A stretch of 64,000 nucleotides of DNA from Hippea sp. KM1 (lineage in GTDB: Bacteria; Campylobacterota_A; Desulfurellia; Desulfurellales; Hippeaceae), in the NCBI RefSeq assembly GCF_000526195.1, contig NZ_JAFP01000001.1, positions 1-64,000 on the forward strand, in the 5' to 3' direction. The stretch's first letter is position 1; each line of letters begins with the position of its first letter. Shown piece after piece: positions 8,552 through 16,298 of this stretch. The notes below the pieces were generated by a model. The model was not told the DNA's origin and ran no database searches. It saw only the letters and a list, made by a program, of their open reading frames with translations. A program made the position numbers and the translations under genes.

Positions 8552-10615
8552 ATGAAGAAAGCCCTCCTGTTTTTATTGTTTTTTGCATTGATTAAGGGGT
8601 CGGTTTATGCAGCCGACTCCCCTTTTAATTCGCCTTCCAATTACGGTATATCTGGCTTGATGGCCATACCCAATGCAAGGGTAATGAAGAAAAACAGGTA
8701 TAGGTTTGGAGCAAGTTTTGTTTATCCGTATTGGAGATTTTACGGAACATTTTCTCCTCTTAAAAGGCTTGAGCTAAATGGCTTGATTACAGATATAATT
8801 GGGGTTAAAGGTTTTAGTAATAATAGTAAATACGGTAATTACAAGGATAAGGATATTGATTTTAAGTATCAGCTTTTTCCTGAGGGTAAATGGAGACCTG
8901 CTATAGCAATTGGCGGTAATGATTTAATTGGAACAAGACTGTATGCGTCACAATATTTGGTGTTTAGTAAACAGATATGGCCTTTTGATTTTACTATAGG
9001 TTTGGGAAACGGTAGGTATGGAAAGAAGCAACTTGGCAGAAGCAAGAGTAAATTTGAATTTGAGATGCTCCATCACCCTATTGAATGGTTTAAGGATTCT
9101 AAATTGTTCTGGGGTATTGAATTTGCACCCACTGATAGATACTCCCTTATGGTTGAATACAATCCTACTGAATTTCACAACCAAACCAAGGATCCTGCAA
9201 CCAGAAAATACTTCAAAAAACCTGTAAAATCACACTATAATTTTGGATTGAGATGGAAACCAAGAAAGTGGATAGAACTTGATCTGTCTTATCAGAGGGG
9301 GGAAAGATTTGCTGCCAATCTGTCTGCCAATTTTAATATAGGTAAGCCTCTTATTCCTATCTATGATCCACCATATGTTGAGCCTGTTGCTTATTTCAAA
9401 TACCCTATTGAGAGAAGGATTGCTTTGGCATTGCAGGAATCTGGGTTTAGCAATATCATGGTTAAAATAGAGGATAAAAGGCTGTATATAGTTGCAGAGA
9501 ACACAAAATACTTCTATCAGACAAGGGCATTAGGAGTTGTGTTAAATATATTAAAATCCATCCATCCCAAGGATAAAAAATTGGGTGTCTCTATAATACT
9601 GGAGAGGAACTTTATTCCAGAGTTTGAATTTACGACCACTGTTAGGGATATTGTAGATTTGAAAGACAAAAGAATTTCAAAAGATAATTTTTTGTATTTA
9701 TCTAAACTCAGAACGCAAAACATATATGTGCCTAAGGGTGAATTTAGTAATATCAGGATGTTCGATTGGGGTTTAAAGCCCAATACAGAAACATTTTTAA
9801 ACGACCCCTCAGGTTTCTTTAAATACAGAGCAGGTATTTCTTTGTGGGGTAAGTATTTCCCGTGGAAGGGCGGCAGTGTATATGTCTCTGTTAGTAAATA
9901 TTTCTTGAATAACATCTCCACAGTGAATAAACCACTATCAATACCTGTCAGGAGTGATATAGTTTTATATGAAAAACAGAACTTTAATCTGGACACATTG
10001 CTTTTTAATCAGATTTTTAAGGTGGGTGATGTGTATTTTAGGGGGGCAGTGGGCCTTTTGGAGTATGAATATGCAGGCATAGATGCTGAAGTTGCAAAAC
10101 CGCTCTTTGATGGAAAATTGCTTGTGGGTCTTGGTGGAAGCTTGGTTAAAAAGAGGAGTCCGGATAGGATGTTCGCCTTTGCAGATGCTAATAAACTAAA
10201 AGAGAATGTGAAAAAATACTATGCGCCGTTCTTTTTGAAGGCCAGGATAAACTTTCCATCGAAGGATCTGTTTTTCGATATAAAAGCAGGAAGATTCTTA
10301 GCAGGGGATTATGGGTGCAGATTCCAGATTTCAAAGGATATAAACGGTGTTATACTCTCTGCGTGGTATTCAATAACCAACACATCTGTTTTTCATGATA
10401 GTGTTAATAGGGGTTATCATGATTATGGTATATCTTTGAGTTTACCGATAAGGCTGTTTAAGGGTGAGGATAGTAAGGTGGTCTACGACTATTCTCTTTC
10501 GCCCTGGACGAGGGATGTTGCCCAGGATATAAAGCATCATAAAGAACTATTTAATTATATGAGACGAACACAACCGTGGTATCTCTATCATCATGGAAAT
10601 GAGATATTTAAATGA
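8552..10615 (+). CDS. YjbH/GfcD-like outer-membrane polysaccharide protein
   Basis: The 687-residue protein has a signal peptide (MKKALLFLLFFALIKGSVYA) and the YjbH-family opening NYGISGLMAIPNARV. It is rich in alternating aromatic beta strands throughout, as expected for an outer-membrane barrel. The ATG at 8,552 directly follows the exporter stop; an upstream in-frame start at 8,528 would only add residues before the signal peptide. YjbH/GfcD proteins accompany Wza-type exporters in yjbEFGH and group-4 capsule operons, and the neighbour at 11,148 resembles the small YjbE/GfcA member of the same systems. A role in polymer secretion or modification is inferred. Confidence 0.75.
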   Translation: MKKALLFLLFFALIKGSVYAADSPFNSPSNYGISGLMAIPNARVMKKNRYRFGASFVYPYWRFYGTFSPLKRLELNGLITDIIGVKGFSNNSKYGNYKDKDIDFKYQLFPEGKWRPAIAIGGNDLIGTRLYASQYLVFSKQIWPFDFTIGLGNGRYGKKQLGRSKSKFEFEMLHHPIEWFKDSKLFWGIEFAPTDRYSLMVEYNPTEFHNQTKDPATRKYFKKPVKSHYNFGLRWKPRKWIELDLSYQRGERFAANLSANFNIGKPLIPIYDPPYVEPVAYFKYPIERRIALALQESGFSNIMVKIEDKRLYIVAENTKYFYQTRALGVVLNILKSIHPKDKKLGVSIILERNFIPEFEFTTTVRDIVDLKDKRISKDNFLYLSKLRTQNIYVPKGEFSNIRMFDWGLKPNTETFLNDPSGFFKYRAGISLWGKYFPWKGGSVYVSVSKYFLNNISTVNKPLSIPVRSDIVLYEKQNFNLDTLLFNQIFKVGDVYFRGAVGLLEYEYAGIDAEVAKPLFDGKLLVGLGGSLVKKRSPDRMFAFADANKLKENVKKYYAPFFLKARINFPSKDLFFDIKAGRFLAGDYGCRFQISKDINGVILSAWYSITNTSVFHDSVNRGYHDYGISLSLPIRLFKGEDSKVVYDYSLSPWTRDVAQDIKHHKELFNYMRRTQPWYLYHHGNEIFK

Positions 10616-10636
10616 GAAATAATGAAAGTTGAGGGA

Positions 10637-11131
10637 TTAGTGGTTAAAGAATGTTTCAGCTAAACCTACTTTCCATGAGCCGTTTTCCTTCTTCATGAGC
10701 AAAAAAACAGGATTGGGGGCTTTTTTGTATTTGATTGTTATCTTTGCATCGTCTGCGTGTATATATTTTATATTCCAGCTGCTTTGGTTAAGTATGATAT
10801 CTGGGTTGAAATATCTTAAATAAGCATCCCAATAATCACGGGCAAGGCCTTTGCCTTTCTTAAAGCTGGATCTTACTATATTTACATCACACTTTCCTGA
10901 AGATTTTTTTATAAATTTACACACATCCTTTATGATTATGCTTTTGGATTGTTCTGTCAACAATTGCCATATGCCTCTATAATCCTTGCTTTTCATCATC
11001 CTGAAGAAGGTATCGGCTCTATTGAGGATTAAAGAAGACTCCCTCTCAAACTGAGAGAGAGCCCAAGAATTAACACCAATTAACGACCCAATAAATAATA
11101 GATAAAAAATCAGCCAGCTACTTTTTCTCAT
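10637..11131 (-). CDS. Exported protein of unknown function
   Basis: The 164-residue protein starts with a signal peptide (SSWLIFYLLFIGSLIGVNSWA). The mature part has helix-then-strand character (NRADTFFRMMKSKDYRGIWQLL ... AKITIKYKKAPNPVFLLMKKENGSWKVG) reminiscent of NTF2-like/DUF4878 periplasmic domains. I do not recognise a specific family. Two cysteines (in IIKDVCKFIKK and GKCDV) could form a disulfide. It is convergent with the YjbH-like gene (21 bases between stops) and lies 16 bases after the Ala/Gly-rich gene, with which it is probably co-transcribed. It occupies roughly the place of the lipoprotein member (YjbF/GfcB) of related systems but shows no lipobox. Confidence 0.6.
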   Translation of the reverse strand: MRKSSWLIFYLLFIGSLIGVNSWALSQFERESSLILNRADTFFRMMKSKDYRGIWQLLTEQSKSIIIKDVCKFIKKSSGKCDVNIVRSSFKKGKGLARDYWDAYLRYFNPDIILNQSSWNIKYIHADDAKITIKYKKAPNPVFLLMKKENGSWKVGLAETFFNH

Positions 11132-11147
11132 AGAGCAAAGATTAATT

Positions 11148-11513
11148 CTAATGATGATGAGTTGTCGTTGTTCCGCCTGTGGATGCAGCTATAGCAGCTA
11201 TAACACCTGCTGCCACCACAGCTCCAGCTGCTATAGTTCCTGTACTAACTCCCGCAATAGTTGCTGCCCCTGCTGTTGCCCCAGCTGTTGCGGCTCCTGC
11301 TCCAGCTGCCCCTGCCGCAGCTCCTCCAGATGCTCCTCCTGCTGCTGCACCTGCGCCACCAGCAGCTGCTCCAGATGAACCTCCACCGCTTGTAGCTGCA
11401 GCTGCTCCACCCCCTGCGGTTGCAGGCGCAGCCATAACAACAGGTGTAACACCCAAAACCGTAGCAACACACATACTTAAAACACCAATACCTACTTTCT
11501 TTTTCAGCTTCAT
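11148..11513 (-). CDS. Small Ala/Gly-rich secreted protein, YjbE/GfcA-like
   Basis: The 121-residue protein has a signal peptide (LKKKVGIGVLSMCVATVLGV, cleaved near VMA-APAT). A low-complexity Gly/Ala/Ser tract follows, then a glycine-zipper-like hydrophobic segment (GTIAAGAVVAAGVIAAIAA), then a polar TGGTTTTHHH tail. E. coli YjbE and GfcA share this layout: signal, low complexity, small-residue hydrophobic segment, Thr-rich tail. They sit in operons with YjbH/GfcD homologues, as here. Identity is inferred from architecture and context, because low-complexity sequence cannot be aligned reliably. It has its own promoter and a strong ribosome site (AAGGAGGGAG). Antisense frames across it are composition artefacts. 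Confidence 0.65.
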   Translation of the reverse strand: MKLKKKVGIGVLSMCVATVLGVTPVVMAAPATAGGGAAAATSGGGSSGAAAGGAGAAAGGASGGAAAGAAGAGAATAGATAGAATIAGVSTGTIAAGAVVAAGVIAAIAASTGGTTTTHHH

Positions 11514-11546
11514 CTTCTCCCTCCTTCTAATTATATCTACTAAATC

Positions 11547-11575
11547 CTTATAGCAAATAGAGCTACTAAAGTCAA
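11547..11575 (-). promoter_or_regulatory. Promoter of the Ala/Gly-rich gene
   Basis: On the minus strand, TTGACT (11,575-11,570) and TATAAG (11,552-11,547) are separated by 17 bases. The predicted mRNA has a leader of about 25-30 bases with AAGGAGGGAG before the ATG at 11,513. It is divergent from the promoter of the WecA-type gene. Confidence 0.6.
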
Positions 11576-11592
11576 TTTTATTTTAATATATT

Positions 11593-11621
11593 TTGACATA
11601 TAAATTGTAAATTACTAAAAT
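11593..11621 (+). promoter_or_regulatory. Promoter of WecA-type gene, apparently leaderless
   Basis: TTGACA (11,593-11,598), a 17-base spacer and TAAAAT (11,616-11,621) are followed after six bases by the ATG at 11,628. Transcription would start at or next to the A of the start codon. No ribosome site is visible. Confidence 0.6.
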
Positions 11622-11627
11622 TACTAC

Positions 11628-12665
11628 ATGAACCAGTTTTTAATTGTTTTTGTAGTAGTTTTTTATGTCTCTTTAATTAGCTGTTTTTTTTTAATTTATT
11701 TGGCAAGACATAGGGGGTTGTTTCTTGATAAAGTTAAAGAGAATAAGCCCCAAAGGTTCCATCAAGATGACACTCCAAGAATAGGCGGGTTAGGCATATT
11801 CCTTGCTTTTTTAATAGGATCGTTGTTTTTTGCTAATACTTTGGCTTTAAAACTATTTTTAGCAAGTTTGCCTGTCTCCATTGGCGGATTTTTGGAAGAC
11901 TCTTCAATAAAGGTAAGTCCAAAAATAAGACTAATATTGGCTTTTTTGTCTGCTTTTTTGGTTATTTTATTTACAGGAGTTTTGCTTAAGAATCTGGGCT
12001 TTGCGCCTTTTAGGCATTTACATTACGCAATAGCCTTTGTATTCACGGTTTTTGCTGTAGCTGGTGTGGTAAACTCTATAAATATAATCGACGGTTTCAA
12101 CGGCCTTGCAAGTGGCTTTTCTCTGATTGCTTTAGCTGTGTTTTCTGCTGTGTCATACCAATTGCACGACACTGCCCTATTTGAAATTAGCTTGGTTTTG
12201 TTCTTTTCTACACTGGGCTTCTTTGTTTTGAACTTTCCCTTCGGCAAGATCTTTTTAGGCGACGGCGGGGCTTATTTTTTGGGTTTCATGCTTGCAGAGT
12301 TATCTGTGTTTTTAGTCTCAAGACACCCCCAGGTCTCCCCTTGGTTCTGCCTGGCAGTCATGATATACCCCGTCTGGGAGGTGATATTCTCCTTCTATAG
12401 AAAAAAGTTTTTACGCGGAACATCTCCGTTTGAACCAGATAGATTTCATTTTCATATGCTTGTTTTTCGCAGACTTACAAAATCAAACCCCAAAACATCA
12501 CTCCTCATCTTGAGCTTTATCATTCCTTACGAATTTGCCCTCTATTTCTTCAAAAACCGAACATCAATCTCAATGCTCTTCATTTTGTTTTTTATAGTTG
12601 CCTACAACATGTCATACCATGCAATTGTGTGGCACAGAGGCAAACCCCCATCTTACACCTCGTAG
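11628..12665 (+). CDS. WecA/MraY-family undecaprenyl-phosphate sugar-1-phosphate transferase
   Basis: This 345-residue integral membrane protein has about ten TM helices. Its cytoplasmic-loop motifs are RIGGLGIFLAF, GGFLEDSSIKVSPKIRL (the usual D-D pair reads E-D), NSINIIDGFNGLASG (about residue 148) and FLGDGGAYFLG (about 210), with a late His motif DRFHFHMLVFRRL. It should start glycan assembly by moving a sugar phosphate, probably an N-acetylhexosamine, onto undecaprenyl phosphate. It is the only initiating enzyme in the window, so the heptose-containing polymer is likely built on it. The donor sugar cannot be told from sequence. Confidence 0.85.
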   Translation: MNQFLIVFVVVFYVSLISCFFLIYLARHRGLFLDKVKENKPQRFHQDDTPRIGGLGIFLAFLIGSLFFANTLALKLFLASLPVSIGGFLEDSSIKVSPKIRLILAFLSAFLVILFTGVLLKNLGFAPFRHLHYAIAFVFTVFAVAGVVNSINIIDGFNGLASGFSLIALAVFSAVSYQLHDTALFEISLVLFFSTLGFFVLNFPFGKIFLGDGGAYFLGFMLAELSVFLVSRHPQVSPWFCLAVMIYPVWEVIFSFYRKKFLRGTSPFEPDRFHFHMLVFRRLTKSNPKTSLLILSFIIPYEFALYFFKNRTSISMLFILFFIVAYNMSYHAIVWHRGKPPSYTS

Positions 12666-12698
12666 ATACTGTGTCATTTGTCAACCCCTTTTAGCCAA

Positions 12699-13076
12699 TC
12701 AATGCGTTTTTTCTAAGTATGCATTCTTATACTGTGCCAATGCCATAATTAACAGTTTCCTCATACAAGCAACCAAAGCCACCTTTTTCTTTTTGCCGTT
12801 AGATACAAGTCTTTCAAAAAACTCTTTGATTTTATCGTTGGTTCTTATTGCGCACATACCTGCCATATAGATGAGGTTCCTTATATAGCCATCTCCCTGT
12901 TTGCTTATTCTTTTATTTGTTTTCTTTTTGCCAGATTCATATACAATGGGGTCTAATCCTATCAACGCAGTTGCCTCTCTCCTATTTTTAACCTGTTTCT
13001 TTTCAAAAAACAAGAACAAATTAACGGCTGTTAGAAAGCCTATGCCCTTTATACTTTCTATCTTTTTGTGTCATCC
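12699..13076 (-). pseudogene. IS110-family transposase, C-terminal fragment
   Basis: The frame reads IESIKGIGFLTAVNLF, then ATALIGLDPIVYESGKK, then ISKQGDGYIRNLIYMAGM. These are the helix-hairpin-helix and Transposase_20 part of IS110/IS1111 enzymes. The N-terminal RuvC-like DEDD domain is absent. The right boundary meets an IS21-type end at about 13,081. No intact copy is present in the window. Confidence 0.8.
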
Positions 13077-13080
13077 GTCG

Positions 13081-13212
13081 TGCTAAAATACACCACCAAC
13101 GCCTACTAAAAGTGCACCACTTTTAGTAATTGGTTATACTCTCCTTGGGTAATCTTTTTAAAAAGGAGAGTGTCAGAATGATTAGCAAGGAGGAGTTTGT
13201 TGTGATCCACAC
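13081..13212 (+). mobile_element. IS21-family 5' remnant with istA start
   Basis: A TG-starting end (TGCTAAAATACACC) and the repeat-rich GTGCACCACTTTT region are followed by AAGGAG and an ATG at 13,178. The ATG opens MISKEEFVVIHT, typical of IstA N-termini. After 11 or so codons the frame is cut by IS256 copy B at 13,213. The rest of istA and istB are missing. Confidence 0.65.
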
Positions 13213-13271
13213 GGCAATGTCAACTTTTTTGTGTCACCCCTCTTCCTGTTTGGTTCACTTAGTTTCCCCAT

Positions 13272-14375
13272 CTATCCAAAAGCCTCCATCAGGTATTCAG
13301 AGTATCTGAGCTTTCTTGATGAATACTTCTCATCCTTATCTTTGAAGAAAAGGTAAAGGAACTTTTCAGCACTGTCCTCAGAATGGAGATAACCCCTAAT
13401 TCTTAAAGAATCCTTTAATTCCTTGAAACACCTCTCCATCCAGTTTGTTGTTGAAAAGTATACCTTTATCTTTTCATTGAGGTTTGAGAAGTGTGTATAG
13501 TTCTTGACTTTACTTTTTAGGCTGTTTAGGGATTTATAGAGCCTACTCCATTTGTCGATGAACTCATTCATCAAGAGTTCTGCCTCCTCTTGGGTCTTAG
13601 CCTCCATTATCTGGTTTAGCTCTTTCAGCATCTCATCCCAGTGTCTCTTTCTCACCTTGCTTTTTATGTTCTTCTTCAGATGAAACCAGCATAGCTGATG
13701 CTTTGCTTTGGGGAATGCCTCCTCTATTGATCTTGAGAGCCCTTTTAGATCATCGCTGATTATCATTCTGACATTCTTTAGTCCCCTTGATTTTAGGTCC
13801 TCAAATATCTCTCTCCACATCTGTGTATTCTCATTGCCTCCAGGTAGGAAGTATGCAAGTATGTTTCTTCTGCCGTCGTATCTCAATCCCAGAACAGCAT
13901 AAACTGCTTCTTTTTCTACACTGTCCCTCTTCAGAGGCAGGTATGTTGCATCTATGTATAGGACTGGATACTCATCATCCAACCTTCTGTTTTTGAACTC
14001 CTCTATGACCTCTTTTGGTATGTCGGAAATATAGCTTGCAAACTGGGATGATATGGAACATCCAATGAGATTTTCTAAAACCTTGCCTGCCTTCCTTGAT
14101 GAGACTCCAGACACGAACATTGCCCTTATTATGTCATCAAGGAGAAACATCACCCTCTTTCTCTCAGGCAATACATCGCTTTTGAACTTGCCGTCCCTTG
14201 TTCTGGGGATGGAAAGCTCCATCTGACCTAATATTGTTTTTGGTGACCTTGTGTAATATCCATTTGCCCTTGTTGATTTGTTCTCTTCTAAGTACCTGTC
14301 TCTTTCCTCTTTCATGATCCTTTCAATCATTGACTTGAATTCTTCCTTCAATTGTGTAAAAATCAAATCATACAT
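13272..14375 (-). CDS. IS256 (mutator) transposase, copy B
   Basis: The 367-residue DDE transposase begins MYDLIFTQLKEEFKSM. Catalytic regions are YIDATYLPLKRD, IISDDLKGLSRS followed by QLCWFHLKKN (the C-x2-H of mutator transposases), and Glu in NWMERCFKELKDSL. The ribosome site AAAGGAGG lies eight bases before the ATG and falls partly in the hairpin arm described for copy C. The gene is intact and probably functional. Confidence 0.93.
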   Translation of the reverse strand: MYDLIFTQLKEEFKSMIERIMKEERDRYLEENKSTRANGYYTRSPKTILGQMELSIPRTRDGKFKSDVLPERKRVMFLLDDIIRAMFVSGVSSRKAGKVLENLIGCSISSQFASYISDIPKEVIEEFKNRRLDDEYPVLYIDATYLPLKRDSVEKEAVYAVLGLRYDGRRNILAYFLPGGNENTQMWREIFEDLKSRGLKNVRMIISDDLKGLSRSIEEAFPKAKHQLCWFHLKKNIKSKVRKRHWDEMLKELNQIMEAKTQEEAELLMNEFIDKWSRLYKSLNSLKSKVKNYTHFSNLNEKIKVYFSTTNWMERCFKELKDSLRIRGYLHSEDSAEKFLYLFFKDKDEKYSSRKLRYSEYLMEAFG

Positions 14376-14386
14376 GTGTTTTTCCT

Positions 14387-14445
14387 CCTTTGAAGGGTTA
14401 GTGTCAAAGAGGGGTTATAACATATAACCCCTCTCCCTTCAAAGG
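14387..14445 (-). promoter_or_regulatory. IS256 read-in protection hairpin, copy B
   Basis: Outer arms at 14,387-14,397 and 14,435-14,445 and an inner stem at 14,408-14,434 match those of copies A and C. The gene-proximal arm covers part of the transposase ribosome site. Confidence 0.6.
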
Positions 14446-14470
14446 GTGACACAAGTAATTTTACACTACC

Positions 14471-14742
14471 AGGTTCTTTGATTTACTTGATGATGGTATT
14501 GCATCATCTATGGTTTCTTTAATCTTCAGTTCATCTATCATACCGGCTATCAGTCCTAAGTGATCCATGTTCTTGATAACTGCCTTTTGCTGTGTCATTT
14601 GAATACCCCCTCTTTTTAGGGGTAGGTGAAAGCATTTTCTGTTCCATTTGTTTTACAACCCTTTTCATTATTTTTCGCTCTGTGCGTTTACTGTGCATTT
14701 GGGTTTGGTTAAAATGGAGGTTTGGGTGCGGAAGGGGGGGGG
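14471..14742 (-). mobile_element. IS1634-type element, 5' remnant
   Basis: On the minus strand an ATG at 14,598 opens MTQQKAVIKNMDHLGLIAGM, the DUF4277 start of IS1634-type transposases. The frame is cut after 42 codons by IS256 at 14,470. Its outer end (14,722-14,742) contains GGTGCGGAAG then G's, matching GGTGCGGAATGAGGG at the opposite-end remnant near 29,354-29,371; this is taken as the terminal repeat. The remnant faces the cassette with its 5' end. Confidence 0.7.
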
Positions 14743-14754
14743 TTGGAAAGAGCC
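14743..14754. other. Isolated ISL3-like terminal motif
   Basis: TTGGAAAGAGCC followed by T matches the 5' terminus of intact ISL3 copy 2 (18,708-18,720, also followed by T). It lies at the left edge of the AT-rich block II, whose right edge is a full ISL3 element. The sequence to its left is not ISL3. It may be a remnant of a second ISL3 bounding the block; a chance match is unlikely but possible. Confidence 0.35.
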
Positions 14755-14761
14755 TAAATTT

Positions 14762-15361
14762 TTAACATTCAAAACTCTCTATTTCTATATTTTTAAAGTA
14801 CATATCTTTATACACATAAATATAATTTTTAAATTCTTTATTTATATCTTCTTTATTATCACTTACAAAAAGGTATTTTTCATATTTACTAAAATGTTCA
14901 TCTACATAGTTTACTTTTTGACCCGTCATATCAAAATAGTATTTACCATTTTTTATTATGGATGAATATATCTCTATATCATATTTGTTAGCTATATACT
15001 TAGCAATAAAATCAACAGTTGCACTCAATACTATGACCTTATAACCTTTACTTTTCATTTTATTTAATAAATTAAATGTTTTATCAATTTTATAATCATC
15101 TAGATTTTTAAAAATTTTTTCTAACCCATCATCGAGTATCTTAGAACTAAAAAACGAAAACATATAAACAGAAAAATCTCTTTTAATATCTCTTTTTGTA
15201 AACATATAATATAAATGAACAAAAAGTTTTAATGATAAAATTTTATAGATCAAGTATATAAATTTACTTTTACTTTTAAAAAAATGATCACTAAAATAGT
15301 GATGTGTATTTATACTAAATAGTGTATTATCCAAATCAAAAACAACCAATCTACTTTTCAT
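14762..15361 (-). CDS. HAD-superfamily phosphatase (HAD-IB, SerB-like)
   Basis: The 199-residue protein opens MKSRLVVFDLDNTLF, the HAD motif I (DxDxT). Motif II is VIVLSATVDFIAKYIA, motif III is a Lys in the QKVNYVDEHF region, and motif IV is YLFVSDNKEDI. The helical insert after motif I is typical of subclass IB phosphatases. The substrate is unknown; context points to a phosphorylated sugar or lipid-linked intermediate. It does not look like GmhB, the heptose bisphosphatase (which has a DRDGT motif). ATG at 15,361 overlaps the methyltransferase end by 11 bases; an upstream TTG at 15,370 is less likely. Confidence 0.75.
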   Translation of the reverse strand: MKSRLVVFDLDNTLFSINTHHYFSDHFFKSKSKFIYLIYKILSLKLFVHLYYMFTKRDIKRDFSVYMFSFFSSKILDDGLEKIFKNLDDYKIDKTFNLLNKMKSKGYKVIVLSATVDFIAKYIANKYDIEIYSSIIKNGKYYFDMTGQKVNYVDEHFSKYEKYLFVSDNKEDINKEFKNYIYVYKDMYFKNIEIESFEC

Positions 15362-16298
15362 ATTTTGCAATAAACCCTATATGAAATGAAATTTCTTTAT
15401 TTTTATTAAGAAGAGTAGCAATTGGAGATAAAATTAAAAATGCTAAATCCAAAACTTGTCTTATTTTTCTTCGAATACTCTTTTTAGATTTAACATAAAA
15501 TGAAGATTCTTGTGAAACTATTATTGGCTTAGTAGCTCTTGCATACTTCTCTTTAAATATAGCACTAAGCACCCTATATCTCAAATCTGCTCCAGTCACT
15601 TTAGTATATGCCGGATAAAAACTGACACTAAATTGATGTTTTTCAAATAGTTTATTTAATGACTTCAAGCTAAACCAATTAAAATGATGTGGAGGGTAAT
15701 CAGACACTTCCCTAAAACCCAATCCATTTATCCATCTATTTGTATTTGGTGTGCTACCTACTAATACTCCGTGTGGTTTGAGATATTTTTTTAAATGGTT
15801 TATAAAATTATCTAAATCATCTTGATGTTCTATAACTTCAAAAAAAGTTATAATATCAAAATAACCTAAAAATTTACTATCAATCTTTTCTAAATCTTCT
15901 AACTTACAATGGAAGATTTTATCTTCTGCTATCTTTTTTTTAGCTACTTTTACAGCATATCTATCTAAATCTAAACCGTAACAATCATATCCTTTATCTT
16001 TCATTTCTTTCAAAAAAGAACCATTTCCACAGCCAACATCTAAGATTTTTTTACCAGTTGCACCGATCTTGTTTAAATTTTTAAAAAAGAATTCTGTCCA
16101 AAGAGGCAATCTTTGAATATCTTCATGCAAATTTTGCTGAAATCCTAAATCATCATTTTCATAAAAAGAAACATCTATTTTTCTTGGATACCAAGCATGA
16201 AAATCACAATTTTCACAACTATAAAGTCTATATTCATTATGTGTAATATTTGTTTGTTCAAGCTTAGTTGAACATATTTGGCAATTTATTTTATCCAT
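15351..16298 (-). CDS. SAM-dependent methyltransferase with zinc-ribbon start
   Basis: The 315-residue protein has an N-terminal zinc ribbon (CQIC at 6-9, CENC near 28) and a class I methyltransferase core. Motif I is ILDVGCGNGSF (about 83-93), an acidic loop is YGLDLDRYAV, and motif IV is FFEVIEHQDD. A C-terminal basic and hydrophobic region suggests membrane association. Proteins of this build methylate sugars or nucleotide sugars in surface-glycan clusters. The 3' end overlaps the HAD gene, and the start overlaps the sulfotransferase end by 13 bases. Confidence 0.8.
   Translation of the reverse strand: MDKINCQICSTKLEQTNITHNEYRLYSCENCDFHAWYPRKIDVSFYENDDLGFQQNLHEDIQRLPLWTEFFFKNLNKIGATGKKILDVGCGNGSFLKEMKDKGYDCYGLDLDRYAVKVAKKKIAEDKIFHCKLEDLEKIDSKFLGYFDIITFFEVIEHQDDLDNFINHLKKYLKPHGVLVGSTPNTNRWINGLGFREVSDYPPHHFNWFSLKSLNKLFEKHQFSVSFYPAYTKVTGADLRYRVLSAIFKEKYARATKPIIVSQESSFYVKSKKSIRRKIRQVLDLAFLILSPIATLLNKNKEISFHIGFIAKYEK

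Larger units (their letters stand above)
13213..14470 (-). mobile_element. IS256-family element, copy B, intact
   Basis: The element is 1,258 bp, the same length as copy C. Ends read GGCAATGTCAAC inward from 13,213 and GGTAGTGTAAAATTAC inward from 14,470. The flanking 8-mers (atccacac and aggttctt) do not match, and the flanks belong to different IS families (IS21 left, IS1634 right). The element therefore marks a rearrangement junction, not a simple insertion. Confidence 0.88.

Noticed and set aside
11151-11553. Long plus-strand and alternate minus-strand frames rich in Cys, Ser, Pro or Leu/Gln across the Ala/Gly-rich gene
   Set aside because: They are frame shadows of a GCT/GCA-rich repeat; only the minus-strand frame has a signal peptide, ribosome site and promoter.
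13213-14470. Target-site duplications for IS256 and ISL3 copies
   Set aside because: Bases flanking the ends were compared (8-9 bp) and do not match at copies B, C or ISL3 copy 2.
14648-14965. 105-codon plus-strand frame at the left edge of block II
   Set aside because: It overlaps the HAD gene in antisense and is Phe/Ile-rich as expected from AT-rich DNA; no start signal.
14762-15361. HAD protein as the missing GmhB
   Set aside because: It has the HAD-IB helical cap and DLDNT motif, not the short DRDGT form of GmhB.
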